Source of the DNA: an uncultured Clostridia bacterium
Lineage (GTDB): Bacteria; Bacillota; Clostridia; Lachnospirales; Anaerotignaceae
Direction of reading: 5' to 3'
Length of the DNA: 43,168 nucleotides
NCBI GenBank assembly: GCA_937919015.1
Contig: CALFPN010000090.1
Location: 1 to 43,168, forward strand
The position numbers were made by a program, and so were the translations under genes. Positions within the stretch are counted from its first letter, which is position 1. Each line of letters opens with the position of its first letter. Below, in pieces: positions 30,841-39,322 of this stretch. The notes under the pieces were generated by a model that saw only the letters and a list, made by a program, of their open reading frames with translations, was not told the origin of the DNA and searched no databases.

Positions 30841-31364
30841 GTATTCTGCTGACGATCTCGGATTTTCTGATTCCTGTGACCATCCTCTTCATTGTCGTTT
30901 TCGGCTGCCTGCAGAAGGTGGACATTTACGAGGTCTTTCTGGAGGGGGCAAAGGAGGGCCTGCAGACGGTCATCGATATCCTGCCGACCCTCATTGGCCT
31001 TGTGATGGCGGTGGAGGTGGTACGGGCAGGGGGGCTTCTGAATCTTATGGTAGAATTTCTCCGCCCTTTTTCCGATGCCATTGGTTTTCCTGCGGAGCTG
31101 GCCCCTTTGAGCATTGTCCGTCTGATTTCTTCTTCGGCAGCAACCGGTTTATTGACAGACCTGTTTGCCAATTACGGCCCTGATTCCGAGATTGGCCGTG
31201 TGGCCTCGGTTATGATGAGCTGTACGGAAACGGTTTTTTATACCATGAGCCTCTATTTCCTTTCTGTGGGCATCAAAAAGACCCGCTGGACCCTGCCCTG
31301 TGCCCTCATGGCAAATTTTGTCGGCATCGCGGCGGCAGTCTGGCTGGTGGGCCTCGTTTTCTGA
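30837..31364 (+). CDS. spmB: Spore maturation protein B
   Basis: This 175-residue inner-membrane partner of SpmA shows the conserved FLEGAKEGLQTVIDILPTLI and SSSAATGLLTDLFANYGPDS segments and a C-terminal ALMANFVGIAAAVWLVGLVF helix. The start at 30837 overlaps spmA by four bases (ATGA); the open frame further upstream lies inside spmA and is not used. Together the pair marks this organism as a likely endospore former. Confidence 0.95.
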   Translation: MSILLTISDFLIPVTILFIVVFGCLQKVDIYEVFLEGAKEGLQTVIDILPTLIGLVMAVEVVRAGGLLNLMVEFLRPFSDAIGFPAELAPLSIVRLISSSAATGLLTDLFANYGPDSEIGRVASVMMSCTETVFYTMSLYFLSVGIKKTRWTLPCALMANFVGIAAAVWLVGLVF

Positions 31365-31371
31365 AATAAAT

Positions 31372-31400
31372 TTGAAAATTGGTATACAATCATATATAAT
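31372..31400 (+). promoter_or_regulatory. Promoter of the lipoprotein-tadA unit
   Basis: TTGAAA at 31372-31377 and TATAAT at 31395-31400 are 17 bases apart, 40 bases before the lipoprotein ATG. Confidence 0.75.
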
Positions 31401-31440
31401 GTTCGTAAAAAGGGGTTCTATTGCATAGAAAGGGAAAAGT

Positions 31441-32769
31441 ATGAAAAAACAATTACTGGCTCTGCTGAGTCTGTTTCTGCTGGTGGGCTGCGGCCCGGAA
31501 GAGGAGCAAACCATCAGCCTGACGGCGGAAGAACAGCAGGCTTATACAGAAACCATCGATGATGTGATGGAGGAATTTTACTGGGATTATGACAGGGCGA
31601 GCCTGACCTTTGGTGCGGCCAAAGTGCCGGAAAATACGGAAAAAAATTCCCGTTTGTTTGCGGCATCCGCAGACTGCGAATATAATCTGAAGCGGAAGGC
31701 GGGGCAGGATGCCGTGCTGGCGGAGGCAACGCTGCTTCATTATAACGGCGATGGGGCGGGCACCCTGCAGTGCTGGTTTGTGGGCGGCCATTTAGCCGGG
31801 GTGGCCTATGCCGGCGGCTTTGATAAGGCCTATTACAGCCTGAAAGAGCGCAATCCTTTCCTTGCCGACGGTGGCTTTCGGGCCTATGAGAACTGGACGG
31901 GCATGCCTGCTGCTTTTTCTGAAGGCAGAGGGGAATTCTCACCGGAAGGCATTTATTCCACAGGGAAGGATGCCGATGGGAACACATTGGCTGTTTCCAT
32001 TCGGGATGGCTCCGCGGCAGTGTATCGGTATGCCCACGGTTTGAGCCGTTACCGCAATTTCTCCTATGGCAGGGGGTTGGAAGCCACATCTGCGGTATTT
32101 TTAAACGGGAAAGATGCCCGCTTGGCGGTGCTGGTTTCCAGCATTGAAGAAAGCGGCGAAAGCGATGCGGAAAAAACCTATTCCAGAGCGGAGCGCATCA
32201 TGCTTTATGATGAAAACCTGCAGGTGGCAGGGGAAATTCCACTGGAAGGCGAGATTTGTACAGCCATCGGTGCGGAAAAGAATAAGCTGTATCTGTTTAT
32301 TGACAAAAATATGGATATCTATGAACAGAAGGGTGATGCCTGGGAACGTACCGGCAGCAGAAAGCTGAAGCATCCTGTCAGCCAGTTTCACGCGGCGGAT
32401 CTGGATGGGGATGGACAGAAGGAATACCTGATGACGGATGGCAAGGATCTGTATCTGTATCATTTCAACGGCGGCAGTTTCCGTAAAATCTGGAGCACCC
32501 ATCTGGGCGTGGAAAACTTCTATGGCCCCATCACCAGCGGCGATCTGAACGGCGATGGCGTGAAGGAGATTTATACCTGCGACACTACCGCAACGACCAT
32601 CCGATATATCCTGACGGAAAAAGGACTGCAGACGGCCAATGAAGATATCGATTACGGCGAATGTATCTATCCCTGCGATTTTGACGGCAGCGGCAAGGCT
32701 GATTACTGGCTGGTGCAGGATAACGTTGATAGATTAGGGCAGCTGTACCTGGCAGGCGGGGAGGAATAA
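31441..32769 (+). CDS. Lipoprotein with FG-GAP/VCBS-like repeats
   Basis: This 442-residue surface lipoprotein has a lipobox LLVGC with the Cys at residue 17. The C-terminal half resembles a beta-propeller of the FG-GAP/VCBS type, with calcium-loop-like motifs DLDGDGQKEYLM, DLNGDGVKEIYT and DFDGSGKADYWL. The N-terminal part is not recognised. GAAAGGGAAAAGT precedes the ATG. It is followed 3 bases later by tadA and has its own promoter, so it may be co-transcribed with tadA without a shared role. Binding of a wall or extracellular ligand is a reasonable guess only. Confidence 0.8.
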   Translation: MKKQLLALLSLFLLVGCGPEEEQTISLTAEEQQAYTETIDDVMEEFYWDYDRASLTFGAAKVPENTEKNSRLFAASADCEYNLKRKAGQDAVLAEATLLHYNGDGAGTLQCWFVGGHLAGVAYAGGFDKAYYSLKERNPFLADGGFRAYENWTGMPAAFSEGRGEFSPEGIYSTGKDADGNTLAVSIRDGSAAVYRYAHGLSRYRNFSYGRGLEATSAVFLNGKDARLAVLVSSIEESGESDAEKTYSRAERIMLYDENLQVAGEIPLEGEICTAIGAEKNKLYLFIDKNMDIYEQKGDAWERTGSRKLKHPVSQFHAADLDGDGQKEYLMTDGKDLYLYHFNGGSFRKIWSTHLGVENFYGPITSGDLNGDGVKEIYTCDTTATTIRYILTEKGLQTANEDIDYGECIYPCDFDGSGKADYWLVQDNVDRLGQLYLAGGEE

Positions 32770-33302
<533 letters not shown>

Positions 33303-33309
33303 AACATAG

Positions 33310-33484
33310 TTCTTCGGTAATATTGCCGAAGGGTTCGGGAAACGGAACGTTTTCTGAATGGAATCCGCAGAGGGGGCTTTGCCCACTCGAGGAGAACAGG
33401 GAGTTTCAAGGCGAAGCTGATGGAACGAATCTGTTCATACCAAAAATGTAAACAACTGGCAAACCAGTTTGCCAGTTAAAAATT
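33310..33484 (+). other. 5' leader of the SRP RNA transcript
   Basis: This non-coding stretch holds the hairpin TTCGGT/GCCGAA near 33313, a hairpin around GGGGGCTTTGCCC near 33374, and a stretch similar to the modular repeats at 6765 (GGGAGTTT...GGCGAAGC). It ends with the 24-base perfect inverted repeat at 33454-33477. No tRNA or known RNA family is recognised. Confidence 0.55.
33454..33477. repeat. Perfect 11-base inverted repeat just before the SRP RNA
   Basis: AACTGGCAAAC and GTTTGCCAGTT are separated by only CA. It lies 7 bases before the 5' end of the mature RNA and could be a processing hairpin, a weak terminator or an operator. Confidence 0.6.
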
Positions 33485-33750
33485 TCCGCACTAGCCGGGG
33501 CGGTAGCGGTGCCCTGTACTCACAATCCGCTATAGTGAGGGTGATGCTCGCTTTCGACGCATGGCTTGATGGCCTGCCCTTCGGAAGCAGTGTTGAAGTT
33601 CGGGTCTTACGCAACATGAGCCTGTGAACCGTGTCAGGGTCGGAAGGCAGCAGCACTAAGCAGTCAACTTGTGTGTGTTGTAAGGGTGCTCGGATGGAGC
33701 TGTGGAAGTTGGTAACGCATGGGGCAATGCGGCAACAGCGAGCGTGTGGA
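33485..33750 (+). ncRNA. ffs: Signal recognition particle RNA, large bacterial type
   Basis: This is the RNA core of the SRP, which targets membrane and secreted proteins as they are translated. The Alu-domain sequence GGTAGCGGTGCCCTGTAC is seen near 33500. The domain IV hairpin GTGTCAGGGTCGGAAGGCAG with the GGAA tetraloop and AGCAGCACTAAGC is near 33632-33662. The ends TCCGCAC (33485-33491) and GTGTGGA (33744-33750) pair to close the rod, giving 266 bases, the usual Firmicutes size. The gene order tadA-SRP RNA-dnaX agrees. A terminator follows. Confidence 0.95.
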
Positions 33751-33763
33751 TTCCTAAAAAATC

Positions 33764-33790
33764 AAAGTCCTGTTCAGCAGGACTTTTTTT
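33764..33790 (+). terminator. Terminator of the SRP RNA gene
   Basis: AAAGTCCTG pairs with CAGGACTTT across a short loop, followed by a T-run. Confidence 0.9.
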
Positions 33791-33812
33791 GTGGCTGATT
33801 TTTTGATTTATG

Positions 33813-33843
33813 GTATGATATTATTGATATAATATGTACGAAA
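33813..33843 (+). promoter_or_regulatory. Probable dnaX promoter
   Basis: TTGATT at 33813-33818 and TATAAT at 33838-33843 are 19 bases apart; the -10 is perfect, the spacing long. Confidence 0.5.
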
Positions 33844-33856
33844 ATCTCCCTTCCCC

Positions 33857-33932
33857 CGCAAAATGCCTGCATTTTGCAACTCGGGTCGAGGGGGTGACCC
33901 CCTCGTGGGGTGTGGGGTGAAACCCCACGAAA
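33857..33932 (+). repeat. Modular hairpin repeat cassette upstream of dnaX
   Basis: Three hairpins: GCAAAATGC/GCATTTTGC, the CGAGGGGG/CCCCCTCG core, and TGGGG/CCCCA. Bases 33881-33909 are identical to 6752-6780 in front of tex. The outer hairpins differ in sequence but keep their pairing. It ends 15 bases before the dnaX start. Confidence 0.85.
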
Positions 33933-33946
33933 AGAGAGGTGAAAAA

Positions 33947-35545
33947 ATGGCTTATACAGCTTTGTATAGAAAATTCCGCCCCCAGACCTTTGATAGCGTC
34001 ATTGGGCAGGATCATATCGTAAGAACCCTGAAAAATCAGATGAAATCCCAGCGGGTGTCCCACGCCTATCTCTTTTGCGGCACAAGGGGCACAGGAAAAA
34101 CCTCTACGGCAAAAATATTCGCCAGAGCCATCAACTGCATGAACCCCACAGAGGACGGCGAACCCTGTAATGTATGTGCTGTTTGTCAGGATATCCTTGC
34201 CGGCAGGAGCGTCAATGTGATCGAGATCGACGCGGCTTCCAACAACGGTGTGGATAATATCCGTGAAATCCGCGAAGAAGTAAAATATCCCCCTACCCAG
34301 GGGAAATTCAAGGTTTATATCGTCGATGAAGTGCATATGCTTTCCACAGCGGCTTTCAACGCTCTCCTGAAAACATTGGAAGAACCCCCTGCCCATGTGA
34401 TTTTCATTTTGGCAACCACAGACCCACAGAAAGTGCCTGCAACGATTTTGTCCCGTGTGCAGCGGTTTGATTTCCGTCGTATTACGACAGAAACCATCGC
34501 AGAAACCCTCATGGGCTATCTGCAGGAAGAGGGACACCGTGCAACCCCTGAAGCAGTCCGCTATGTGGCACAGCTGGGGGACGGCTCCATGCGTGATTCT
34601 TTGAGCATCCTTGACCAGTGCCTTGCTTTCTTCAGCGGGGAGGAAGTGACGCTGGAAAAGGTGCTGGATATCATGGGTGCTGTAGACCAGACCATTTTCT
34701 TTGAAATGACGGAAGCACTGGCCCAAAAAAATGCGAAAAAAGCCATGACGCTGGTGGAAGAAATGATGCTTTCCGGCAGAGATGTGAAGCAGTTCGTCAC
34801 AGAACTGCTGCAGCATCTGCGCAATCTCCTGATGGCAGCCACCATCCCCGATGCAGGCATGGTGCTGGATCTTTCCAAGGAAAATGCGGAAAGACTGCAG
34901 GCAGCGGCGAAAGTGCTCTCTCCTGAGGAGATTATTTATTTTATCGGGAAATTCTCTGACCTGCAGAGCGAAATGAAGTGGGCACCCAATGAGCGTATCC
35001 TGCTGGAAGTGGAACTGATGAAGCTTTGTGCACCATGGACAGAAAAAGATGTTTCTACCTTGGCGGCAAGGCTGGGCGAGCTGGAGAGAAAGGTTTCCGA
35101 AGGCGTACAGGTGGTTTCTGTTGCGGCGGCACCCGACGCAAAACCGAAAGAAGCCCCGAAACCCAAGCGTAAGCCCCCCGCATTACCGGAGGATCTGAAA
35201 AAGGTACAGTCTCAGTGGCCGCTGATTTACAGCGAAGTGGATGACCTGATGCTGAAAGGCACCCTCCGCAACACCAATATCCAGTTCAAAGAGGACAATG
35301 CCCTCTATCTGATCTGTGAAAATGTGGTGGCGGCAAATCTGCTCCAGCGCAATGTGGAAAAAATTCAGGAACTTTTGGAAAAAGCAACGGAAAAGAGCTT
35401 TGATATCCGTTTTGAAGTGCAGAAGGACTATGACGAATGGTACGAAAGGCAGTACGGCAAGCAGGAGGAAGTGGATACAGAAGAAGCAGATGCAGAATTT
35501 GCCAGCCTTCTGGGGCAGTATTTCCCCGAAGCGGACGTGGAATAA
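33947..35545 (+). CDS. dnaX: DNA polymerase III subunit gamma/tau
   Basis: DnaX is the ATPase subunit of the clamp loader in the replisome. The 532-residue protein has Walker A GTRGTGKT at residues 45-52, a zinc-binding module with Cys64, Cys74, Cys77 and Cys80, Walker B YIVDEVHML and the sensor-1 region LATTDPQKVPATILSRVQRF. A proline- and lysine-rich linker (KPKEAPKPKRKPPALPEDL) leads to the C-terminal region. AGAGGTGA lies about 8 bases before the ATG at 33947; the open frame upstream falls in the hairpin cassette. It is followed by ybaB and recR in the order usual in Firmicutes. Confidence 0.96.
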   Translation: MAYTALYRKFRPQTFDSVIGQDHIVRTLKNQMKSQRVSHAYLFCGTRGTGKTSTAKIFARAINCMNPTEDGEPCNVCAVCQDILAGRSVNVIEIDAASNNGVDNIREIREEVKYPPTQGKFKVYIVDEVHMLSTAAFNALLKTLEEPPAHVIFILATTDPQKVPATILSRVQRFDFRRITTETIAETLMGYLQEEGHRATPEAVRYVAQLGDGSMRDSLSILDQCLAFFSGEEVTLEKVLDIMGAVDQTIFFEMTEALAQKNAKKAMTLVEEMMLSGRDVKQFVTELLQHLRNLLMAATIPDAGMVLDLSKENAERLQAAAKVLSPEEIIYFIGKFSDLQSEMKWAPNERILLEVELMKLCAPWTEKDVSTLAARLGELERKVSEGVQVVSVAAAPDAKPKEAPKPKRKPPALPEDLKKVQSQWPLIYSEVDDLMLKGTLRNTNIQFKEDNALYLICENVVAANLLQRNVEKIQELLEKATEKSFDIRFEVQKDYDEWYERQYGKQEEVDTEEADAEFASLLGQYFPEADVE

Positions 35546-35627
35546 CCCCTTGCAAGGAAGCGGGGATTATAATAAAATAGAAAAGATATAAATTTTGAAA
35601 TTATTTTTTTCAAGGAGGAATATAAAA

Positions 35628-35963
35628 ATGGCAAAAGGCGGTTTCCCCGGCGGCATGGGCGGCATGAATATGAACAACCTCATGAAGCAGGCACAGAAAA
35701 TGCAGAAGCAGATGATGGAAAAACAGGAAGAACTGGCAGCAAGAACACTGGAAATGACATCCGGCGGCGGTGCGGTGAAAGTGGTGATTTCCGGTAAAAA
35801 AGAAATTCAGGAACTGAAGATCAACCCTGATGTGGTAGATCCCGATGATGTAGAAATGCTGGAAGACCTGATCATTTCCGCGGTAAACGAAGCCATCCGT
35901 CAGGTGGAAGAAATGTATAACAATGAAATGGGCCGTATGACAGGCGGCATGGGCATGTTCTGA
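35628..35963 (+). CDS. YbaB/EbfC-family nucleoid-associated protein
   Basis: This 111-residue protein forms a small dimeric DNA-binding protein of the nucleoid. The Gly/Met-rich N-terminus ([26 protein letters not shown]) and the central [22 protein letters not shown] are diagnostic. AAGGAGG lies 11 bases before the ATG at 35628; an earlier in-frame codon has no site. It sits between dnaX and recR, 18 bases before recR, as in most Firmicutes. Confidence 0.95.
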   Translation: MAKGGFPGGMGGMNMNNLMKQAQKMQKQMMEKQEELAARTLEMTSGGGAVKVVISGKKEIQELKINPDVVDPDDVEMLEDLIISAVNEAIRQVEEMYNNEMGRMTGGMGMF

Positions 35964-35981
35964 TAAAGAAGGGATACTACT

Positions 35982-36578
35982 GTGAATGTTTACGGCAACC
36001 CTGTAACAAGGCTCATCGAAGAGCTGGCCTCTCTTCCCGGCATTGGCGGCAAATCCGCCCAGCGGCTGGCCTTCCATATCATCCATATGCCCAGAGAAAA
36101 GGTGGCGGCTCTTTCCGAAGCCATTCTGGAGGCAAAGGATCAGGTGCGTTACTGCTCTGTTTGCTGCAACCTGACGGAGGAGGAGATCTGCCCTGTCTGT
36201 GCCAATGTGAAGCGTGACCATAAGGTCATCATGGTGGTGGAAGACCCCAGAGATATGGCGGCATACGAAAGAACCAAGGAGTTTCACGGCGTGTATCATG
36301 TGCTGCATGGTGCCATCTCTCCCGTGACGGGCGTAGGCCCACAGGATATCCGCATCCGAGAGCTGATCAGCCGCATCGACGGCACGGTGGAGGAGGTCAT
36401 TTTGGCCACCAACCCCAACGTGGAGGGGGAGGCTACGGCCATGTATATTGCAAAAATGCTGAAGCCTTTGGAAGTGAAGGTGACCCGCATCGCCAACGGC
36501 GTGCCCGTGGGCGGAGATCTGGAGTATGTGGATGAGATCACATTGTCCAGAGCACTGGAGGGCAGACGGGAGCTTTGA
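35982..36578 (+). CDS. recR: Recombination mediator RecR
   Basis: RecR works with RecF and RecO to load RecA on gapped DNA. The 198-residue protein has the helix-hairpin-helix [18 protein letters not shown], a four-cysteine zinc finger (Cys58, Cys61, Cys70, Cys73) and a Toprim domain ([16 protein letters not shown]) and the [17 protein letters not shown] walker-like region. The start is GTG at 35982, with AAGAAGGG upstream. It closes the dnaX-ybaB-recR unit and is followed by a strong terminator. Confidence 0.96.
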   Translation: MNVYGNPVTRLIEELASLPGIGGKSAQRLAFHIIHMPREKVAALSEAILEAKDQVRYCSVCCNLTEEEICPVCANVKRDHKVIMVVEDPRDMAAYERTKEFHGVYHVLHGAISPVTGVGPQDIRIRELISRIDGTVEEVILATNPNVEGEATAMYIAKMLKPLEVKVTRIANGVPVGGDLEYVDEITLSRALEGRREL

Positions 36579-36587
36579 TAAAAAACG

Positions 36588-36625
36588 AAACGCGAAAACA
36601 GCTGAATCTGTTTTCGCGTTTTTTC
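36588..36625 (+). terminator. Terminator after recR
   Basis: AAACGCGAAAACAG pairs perfectly with CTGTTTTCGCGTTT across CTGAAT, followed by further T. The A-rich arm would also serve the convergent minus-strand gene. Confidence 0.92.
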
Positions 36626-36634
36626 ATTTTTTTA

Positions 36635-37387
36635 TTATAATAAATAGGATAAGGTCAGCCCAATGCCGCCGGCCAATGCGCCGGCGATCACGATGGCTTC
36701 CACGGCTTTTGTGTAGCCGCTGATGAGGTTTCCTTCCAATAGATCTCGCATGGCTTTGGAAAAGGTCATGCCGGGAAGGAGGGGCATAAGGCTGCCGACG
36801 ATGCTGGCATCCATATGGCTTTTCGGGAAGAGAGGTTGCAGTCCGCAGGCGCAGAATGCAACAAATGCCCCGGAAAGGAAGGGAGGGAGAAAATAGGGCA
36901 TTTTCTTGGTATCCAGCCATAAGGAAAGGATGCCTACCAATATGCCGATCAGAGTGGAGAGGATTCCATCTGTCAGGCAGGGGGTCAAAAGGAGGCTGCA
37001 GCCGCCGGCAATGGCTCCGTAACCCAAAACATATGTCAAAGGATGGTATTTTTTGTTTCGGCTGATGTTGCCCAGTCGTTCGATGGCTTCATCCAGAGAA
37101 ATCTTGCCGGAAACAAAGGCACGGGACATATCATTTACGTCACATACCTTCTGGAAGTTGACAGAACGGCTGTGGATGGACCGCATCATGGAAAGAGGGC
37201 CCTTTTCCGCACGGGGGAGGGTCACCAGAAGGACGGTAGAAAGGGCTGCGGCTTCGATTTTTTCTCTTCCTGTTGTGTTCAGAATACGCTGCATGGTATC
37301 CTGCACACGGAAGGTTTCTGCACCGTTTTTGATCATGATTTCTCCGGCGTCCAAAGCCAGATTGATGAGCTTGGTATCTTGATCCAC
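36635..37387 (-). CDS. ThrE-family (DUF1212) threonine/serine exporter-like protein, second copy
   Basis: This 250-residue membrane protein has a cytoplasmic N-terminal half and about five hydrophobic segments in the C-terminal half. The first part, with DAGEIMIKNGAETFRVQDTM and PGMTFSKAMRDLLEGNLISG, is nearly the same as in the copy at 38078-38836. The family includes amino-acid exporters of Corynebacterium (ThrE), usually needing a DUF3815-type partner. The start is GTG at 37387, which has AAAGGAGG 7 bases upstream; an upstream ATG in frame has no site. This copy has no DUF3815-type gene of its own; a terminator separates it from the upstream pair. Confidence 0.88.
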   Translation of the reverse strand: MDQDTKLINLALDAGEIMIKNGAETFRVQDTMQRILNTTGREKIEAAALSTVLLVTLPRAEKGPLSMMRSIHSRSVNFQKVCDVNDMSRAFVSGKISLDEAIERLGNISRNKKYHPLTYVLGYGAIAGGCSLLLTPCLTDGILSTLIGILVGILSLWLDTKKMPYFLPPFLSGAFVAFCACGLQPLFPKSHMDASIVGSLMPLLPGMTFSKAMRDLLEGNLISGYTKAVEAIVIAGALAGGIGLTLSYLL

Positions 37388-37541
37388 TTTTCGTCCTCCT
37401 TTCCTGAAAAATCTTTCCTGCTGTATCAGTTTATCCATTTTTCCGGAAAAGTAAAGTAAAACTATTTTTTGGAAAAGGCCGGTTTTTTGACAGAAAACAG
37501 GAGGGTTTTTCTCTTGTCCGACCAAAATGGGAAAAAATGAA

Positions 37542-37581
37542 CAAAAAAAAGCCCAATGGTCTTGATGACCACTGGGTTTTT
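37542..37581 (-). terminator. Terminator after the DUF3815-type gene
   Basis: On the minus strand, ACCCAGTGGT pairs with ACCATTGGGC with a few mismatches, followed by eight T. Confidence 0.8.
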
Positions 37582-37589
37582 GTACGTTT

Positions 37590-38057
37590 TTAGCCTTCTT
37601 TTCGTTCCAGATGGGGGATGATATTAAACCATTTTGTAGGCAAAACCAGAATGATTACAGAACCGATACCGATGGCACCTGCCAGTTTGAATGCAGTCAG
37701 GATATTGATGGTTGTCTCAAAGGCACCGCCTTCCATGGCAGAGGTGATGCAGTGGTATACGGCAGCACCGGGCACCAGAGGCAGGATACCGGGCAGGTGA
37801 TACACGATGGTAGGCAGTCTTCTCTGGCAGGAAAGGATGCGGGCAAAGGAGGTTGCCGTGCAGGTAGCCAGCAAAGTGCCTACGAAGGGGGTGCCGTCGT
37901 GGCGGATCACCAGCTGATAGGTTAGCCAGCAGATGAAAGCAGCTAAGCCGCAGTAAGGAATCTCTTTTCTGGGGGCATTGCACACAATGGCGTAACCCAT
38001 GCAGGCTATCATGGCAATGAGGGGATGGATCAGATAATAAAAAATAGGTTCACTCAT
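37590..38057 (-). CDS. DUF3815-type (ThrE C-terminal) membrane protein
   Basis: This 155-residue membrane protein has four to five hydrophobic segments and the family pattern LPGILPLVPGAAVYHCI. In two-gene ThrE systems it pairs with a DUF1212 protein to form a threonine/serine-type exporter. It follows the DUF1212 gene at 38078 by 20 bases, with GGAGGT before the start, so these two form the complete system. The transported molecule in this organism is unknown. Confidence 0.88.
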   Translation of the reverse strand: MSEPIFYYLIHPLIAMIACMGYAIVCNAPRKEIPYCGLAAFICWLTYQLVIRHDGTPFVGTLLATCTATSFARILSCQRRLPTIVYHLPGILPLVPGAAVYHCITSAMEGGAFETTINILTAFKLAGAIGIGSVIILVLPTKWFNIIPHLERKEG

Positions 38058-38077
38058 AAGTTTGACCTCCGTTTTTT

Positions 38078-38836
38078 TTAAGACATGTGGAAAATAGTCA
38101 GTGCGATGGCAACACCGCCGGCGATGGAAACCGCATTGAGCAGTACTTCCACCACTTTGGAGTTCCCGCTGATCAGGTTGCCTTCCAAAAGGTCACGCAT
38201 GGCTTTGGAAAGGGCAAGGCCGGGCAGCAGTGCCTTCATGGTACCGATGATCATTTTGTCCAGCTGTGTATACGGCAGCAGGAAATGAGCCGAGCAGGCT
38301 GCCAGCCCCGTCACCAGACCGCCCATCAGGGGGCCGAAGAAGAAAGGCACTTTTTTATCACCGAAATGAACCAGCGTAATACCCATTAAAAGACCGATGA
38401 AGAAGGAGATGAACCCTTCCAGAGGGCCACCGCCTACCATAACGGCAAAGCCTGCGCCATTGACGGCATAGCCTAATACTCTGGTGCTGAATTTGAAGTT
38501 TGGTGCATGGTAGATTTCCCTGCATCGTGCGCTGGCTTCTTCCAGTGTGATATCGCCGGAAACAAAAGCACGGGACATATCGTTCACAGCGCAGATTTTT
38601 TCAAAGTTGACGGCACGGCTTTTCACACCGCGGGTCATGGAGAGGGGGCCTTTTTCTTCTCTGGGCAGTGTCACAATCAGCAGTGTACACATGGCCAGTG
38701 CTTCTACCTTTTCTCTGCCGGTGGTATTCAGAATACGCAGCATGGTATCCTGCACACGGAAGGTTTCCGCTCCGGAAGCCAGCATCAGCTCCCCTGCATC
38801 CAGCGCAAGGTTAATCAATTGGGTATCGTAATCCAT
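38078..38836 (-). CDS. ThrE-family (DUF1212) threonine/serine exporter-like protein, first copy
   Basis: This 252-residue protein has a soluble N-terminal half (DAGELMLASGAETFRVQDTM) and a membrane C-terminal half with PGLALSKAMRDLLEGNLISG. It is clearly a paralogue of the copy at 36635-37387. It heads the minus-strand unit with the DUF3815-type gene directly after it. AGAAAGAAGGATATCCGA precedes the ATG at 38836; a strong consensus promoter is at 38857-38885. Confidence 0.9.
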   Translation of the reverse strand: MDYDTQLINLALDAGELMLASGAETFRVQDTMLRILNTTGREKVEALAMCTLLIVTLPREEKGPLSMTRGVKSRAVNFEKICAVNDMSRAFVSGDITLEEASARCREIYHAPNFKFSTRVLGYAVNGAGFAVMVGGGPLEGFISFFIGLLMGITLVHFGDKKVPFFFGPLMGGLVTGLAACSAHFLLPYTQLDKMIIGTMKALLPGLALSKAMRDLLEGNLISGNSKVVEVLLNAVSIAGGVAIALTIFHMS

Positions 38837-38856
38837 TCGGATATCCTTCTTTCTGC

Positions 38857-38885
38857 TATATATAAAGAAATATTTTTGGTGTCAA
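38857..38885 (-). promoter_or_regulatory. Promoter of the ThrE-type unit
   Basis: On the minus strand, perfect TTGACA (38880-38885) and TATATA (38857-38862) are 17 bases apart. Confidence 0.75.
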
Positions 38886-39103
38886 TCATTTTTATTGTAT
38901 TCATTTTTTTGGAAATGTAAAGGAAAAATCCTTCGTTTGCAAGCGATTTTTCGCAAAAAAGGAACGTTTCTGCAAATGAGATAAAAAATGGCTGAGATCC
39001 CGTATTTTTTCGGTATTTTTTTACGGAAAGGAAAGAATTTCCTATTTATAAGGAACCTACAGAAAAAATGCATTTTGGGCTTCCTTTTTCCCCATTTATG
39101 ATA

Positions 39104-39109
39104 TATAAT
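39104..39109 (+). promoter_or_regulatory. -10 element before the TPP riboswitch
   Basis: A perfect TATAAT lies 28 bases before the riboswitch. The -35 is poor (TTCCTT at 17 bases). The stretch between 38886 and 39100 shows nothing else recognisable. Confidence 0.5.
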
Positions 39110-39131
39110 CAAAATCAGAATTGAATAATTC

Positions 39132-39222
39132 GAAGCTGGGGGTGCTGCAGGGAGCAGCTGAGAGGAAATGTTCTTTCCAACCCTTTGAACTTGATGTGGT
39201 TAGTACCAACGGAGGGAAGCGA
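39132..39222 (+). ncRNA. TPP riboswitch (THI element)
   Basis: Conserved blocks: GGGGGTGCT, CTGAGAGG, the AACCCTTTGAACTTGATGTG GTTAGTACC pyrophosphate/pyrimidine-sensing region and GGAGGGAAGC closing the helix. The family senses thiamine pyrophosphate. It precedes tenA and the transporter genes, which fits repression by TPP. Confidence 0.96.
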
Positions 39223-39238
39223 AAAAAGAAAGTCAATC

Positions 39239-39277
39239 AAAGGCCTTTCCCGACGGGGGAAGGTCTTCTTTTGTTTT
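39239..39277 (+). terminator. Expression-platform terminator of the TPP riboswitch
   Basis: AGGCCTTTCCC pairs with GGGGAAGGTCTT around a GACG loop, followed by CTTTTGTTTT, between the aptamer and tenA. Confidence 0.75.
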
Positions 39278-39322
39278 GAGAGAATTTCTTTCGCCTGCCT
39301 TTCCAAAAGAAAGGATGATGTT

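Noticed and set aside
33310..33484. tRNA or 6S RNA in the SRP RNA leader
   Set aside because: No cloverleaf, TTCGAAT arm with acceptor stem, or 6S-type central bubble could be built; only local hairpins are present.
34715..34745. Programmed frameshift site in dnaX
   Set aside because: AAAAAAA and AAAAAAG runs exist but lie in the middle of the gene, not near the expected gamma end, and no stimulatory stem was seen.
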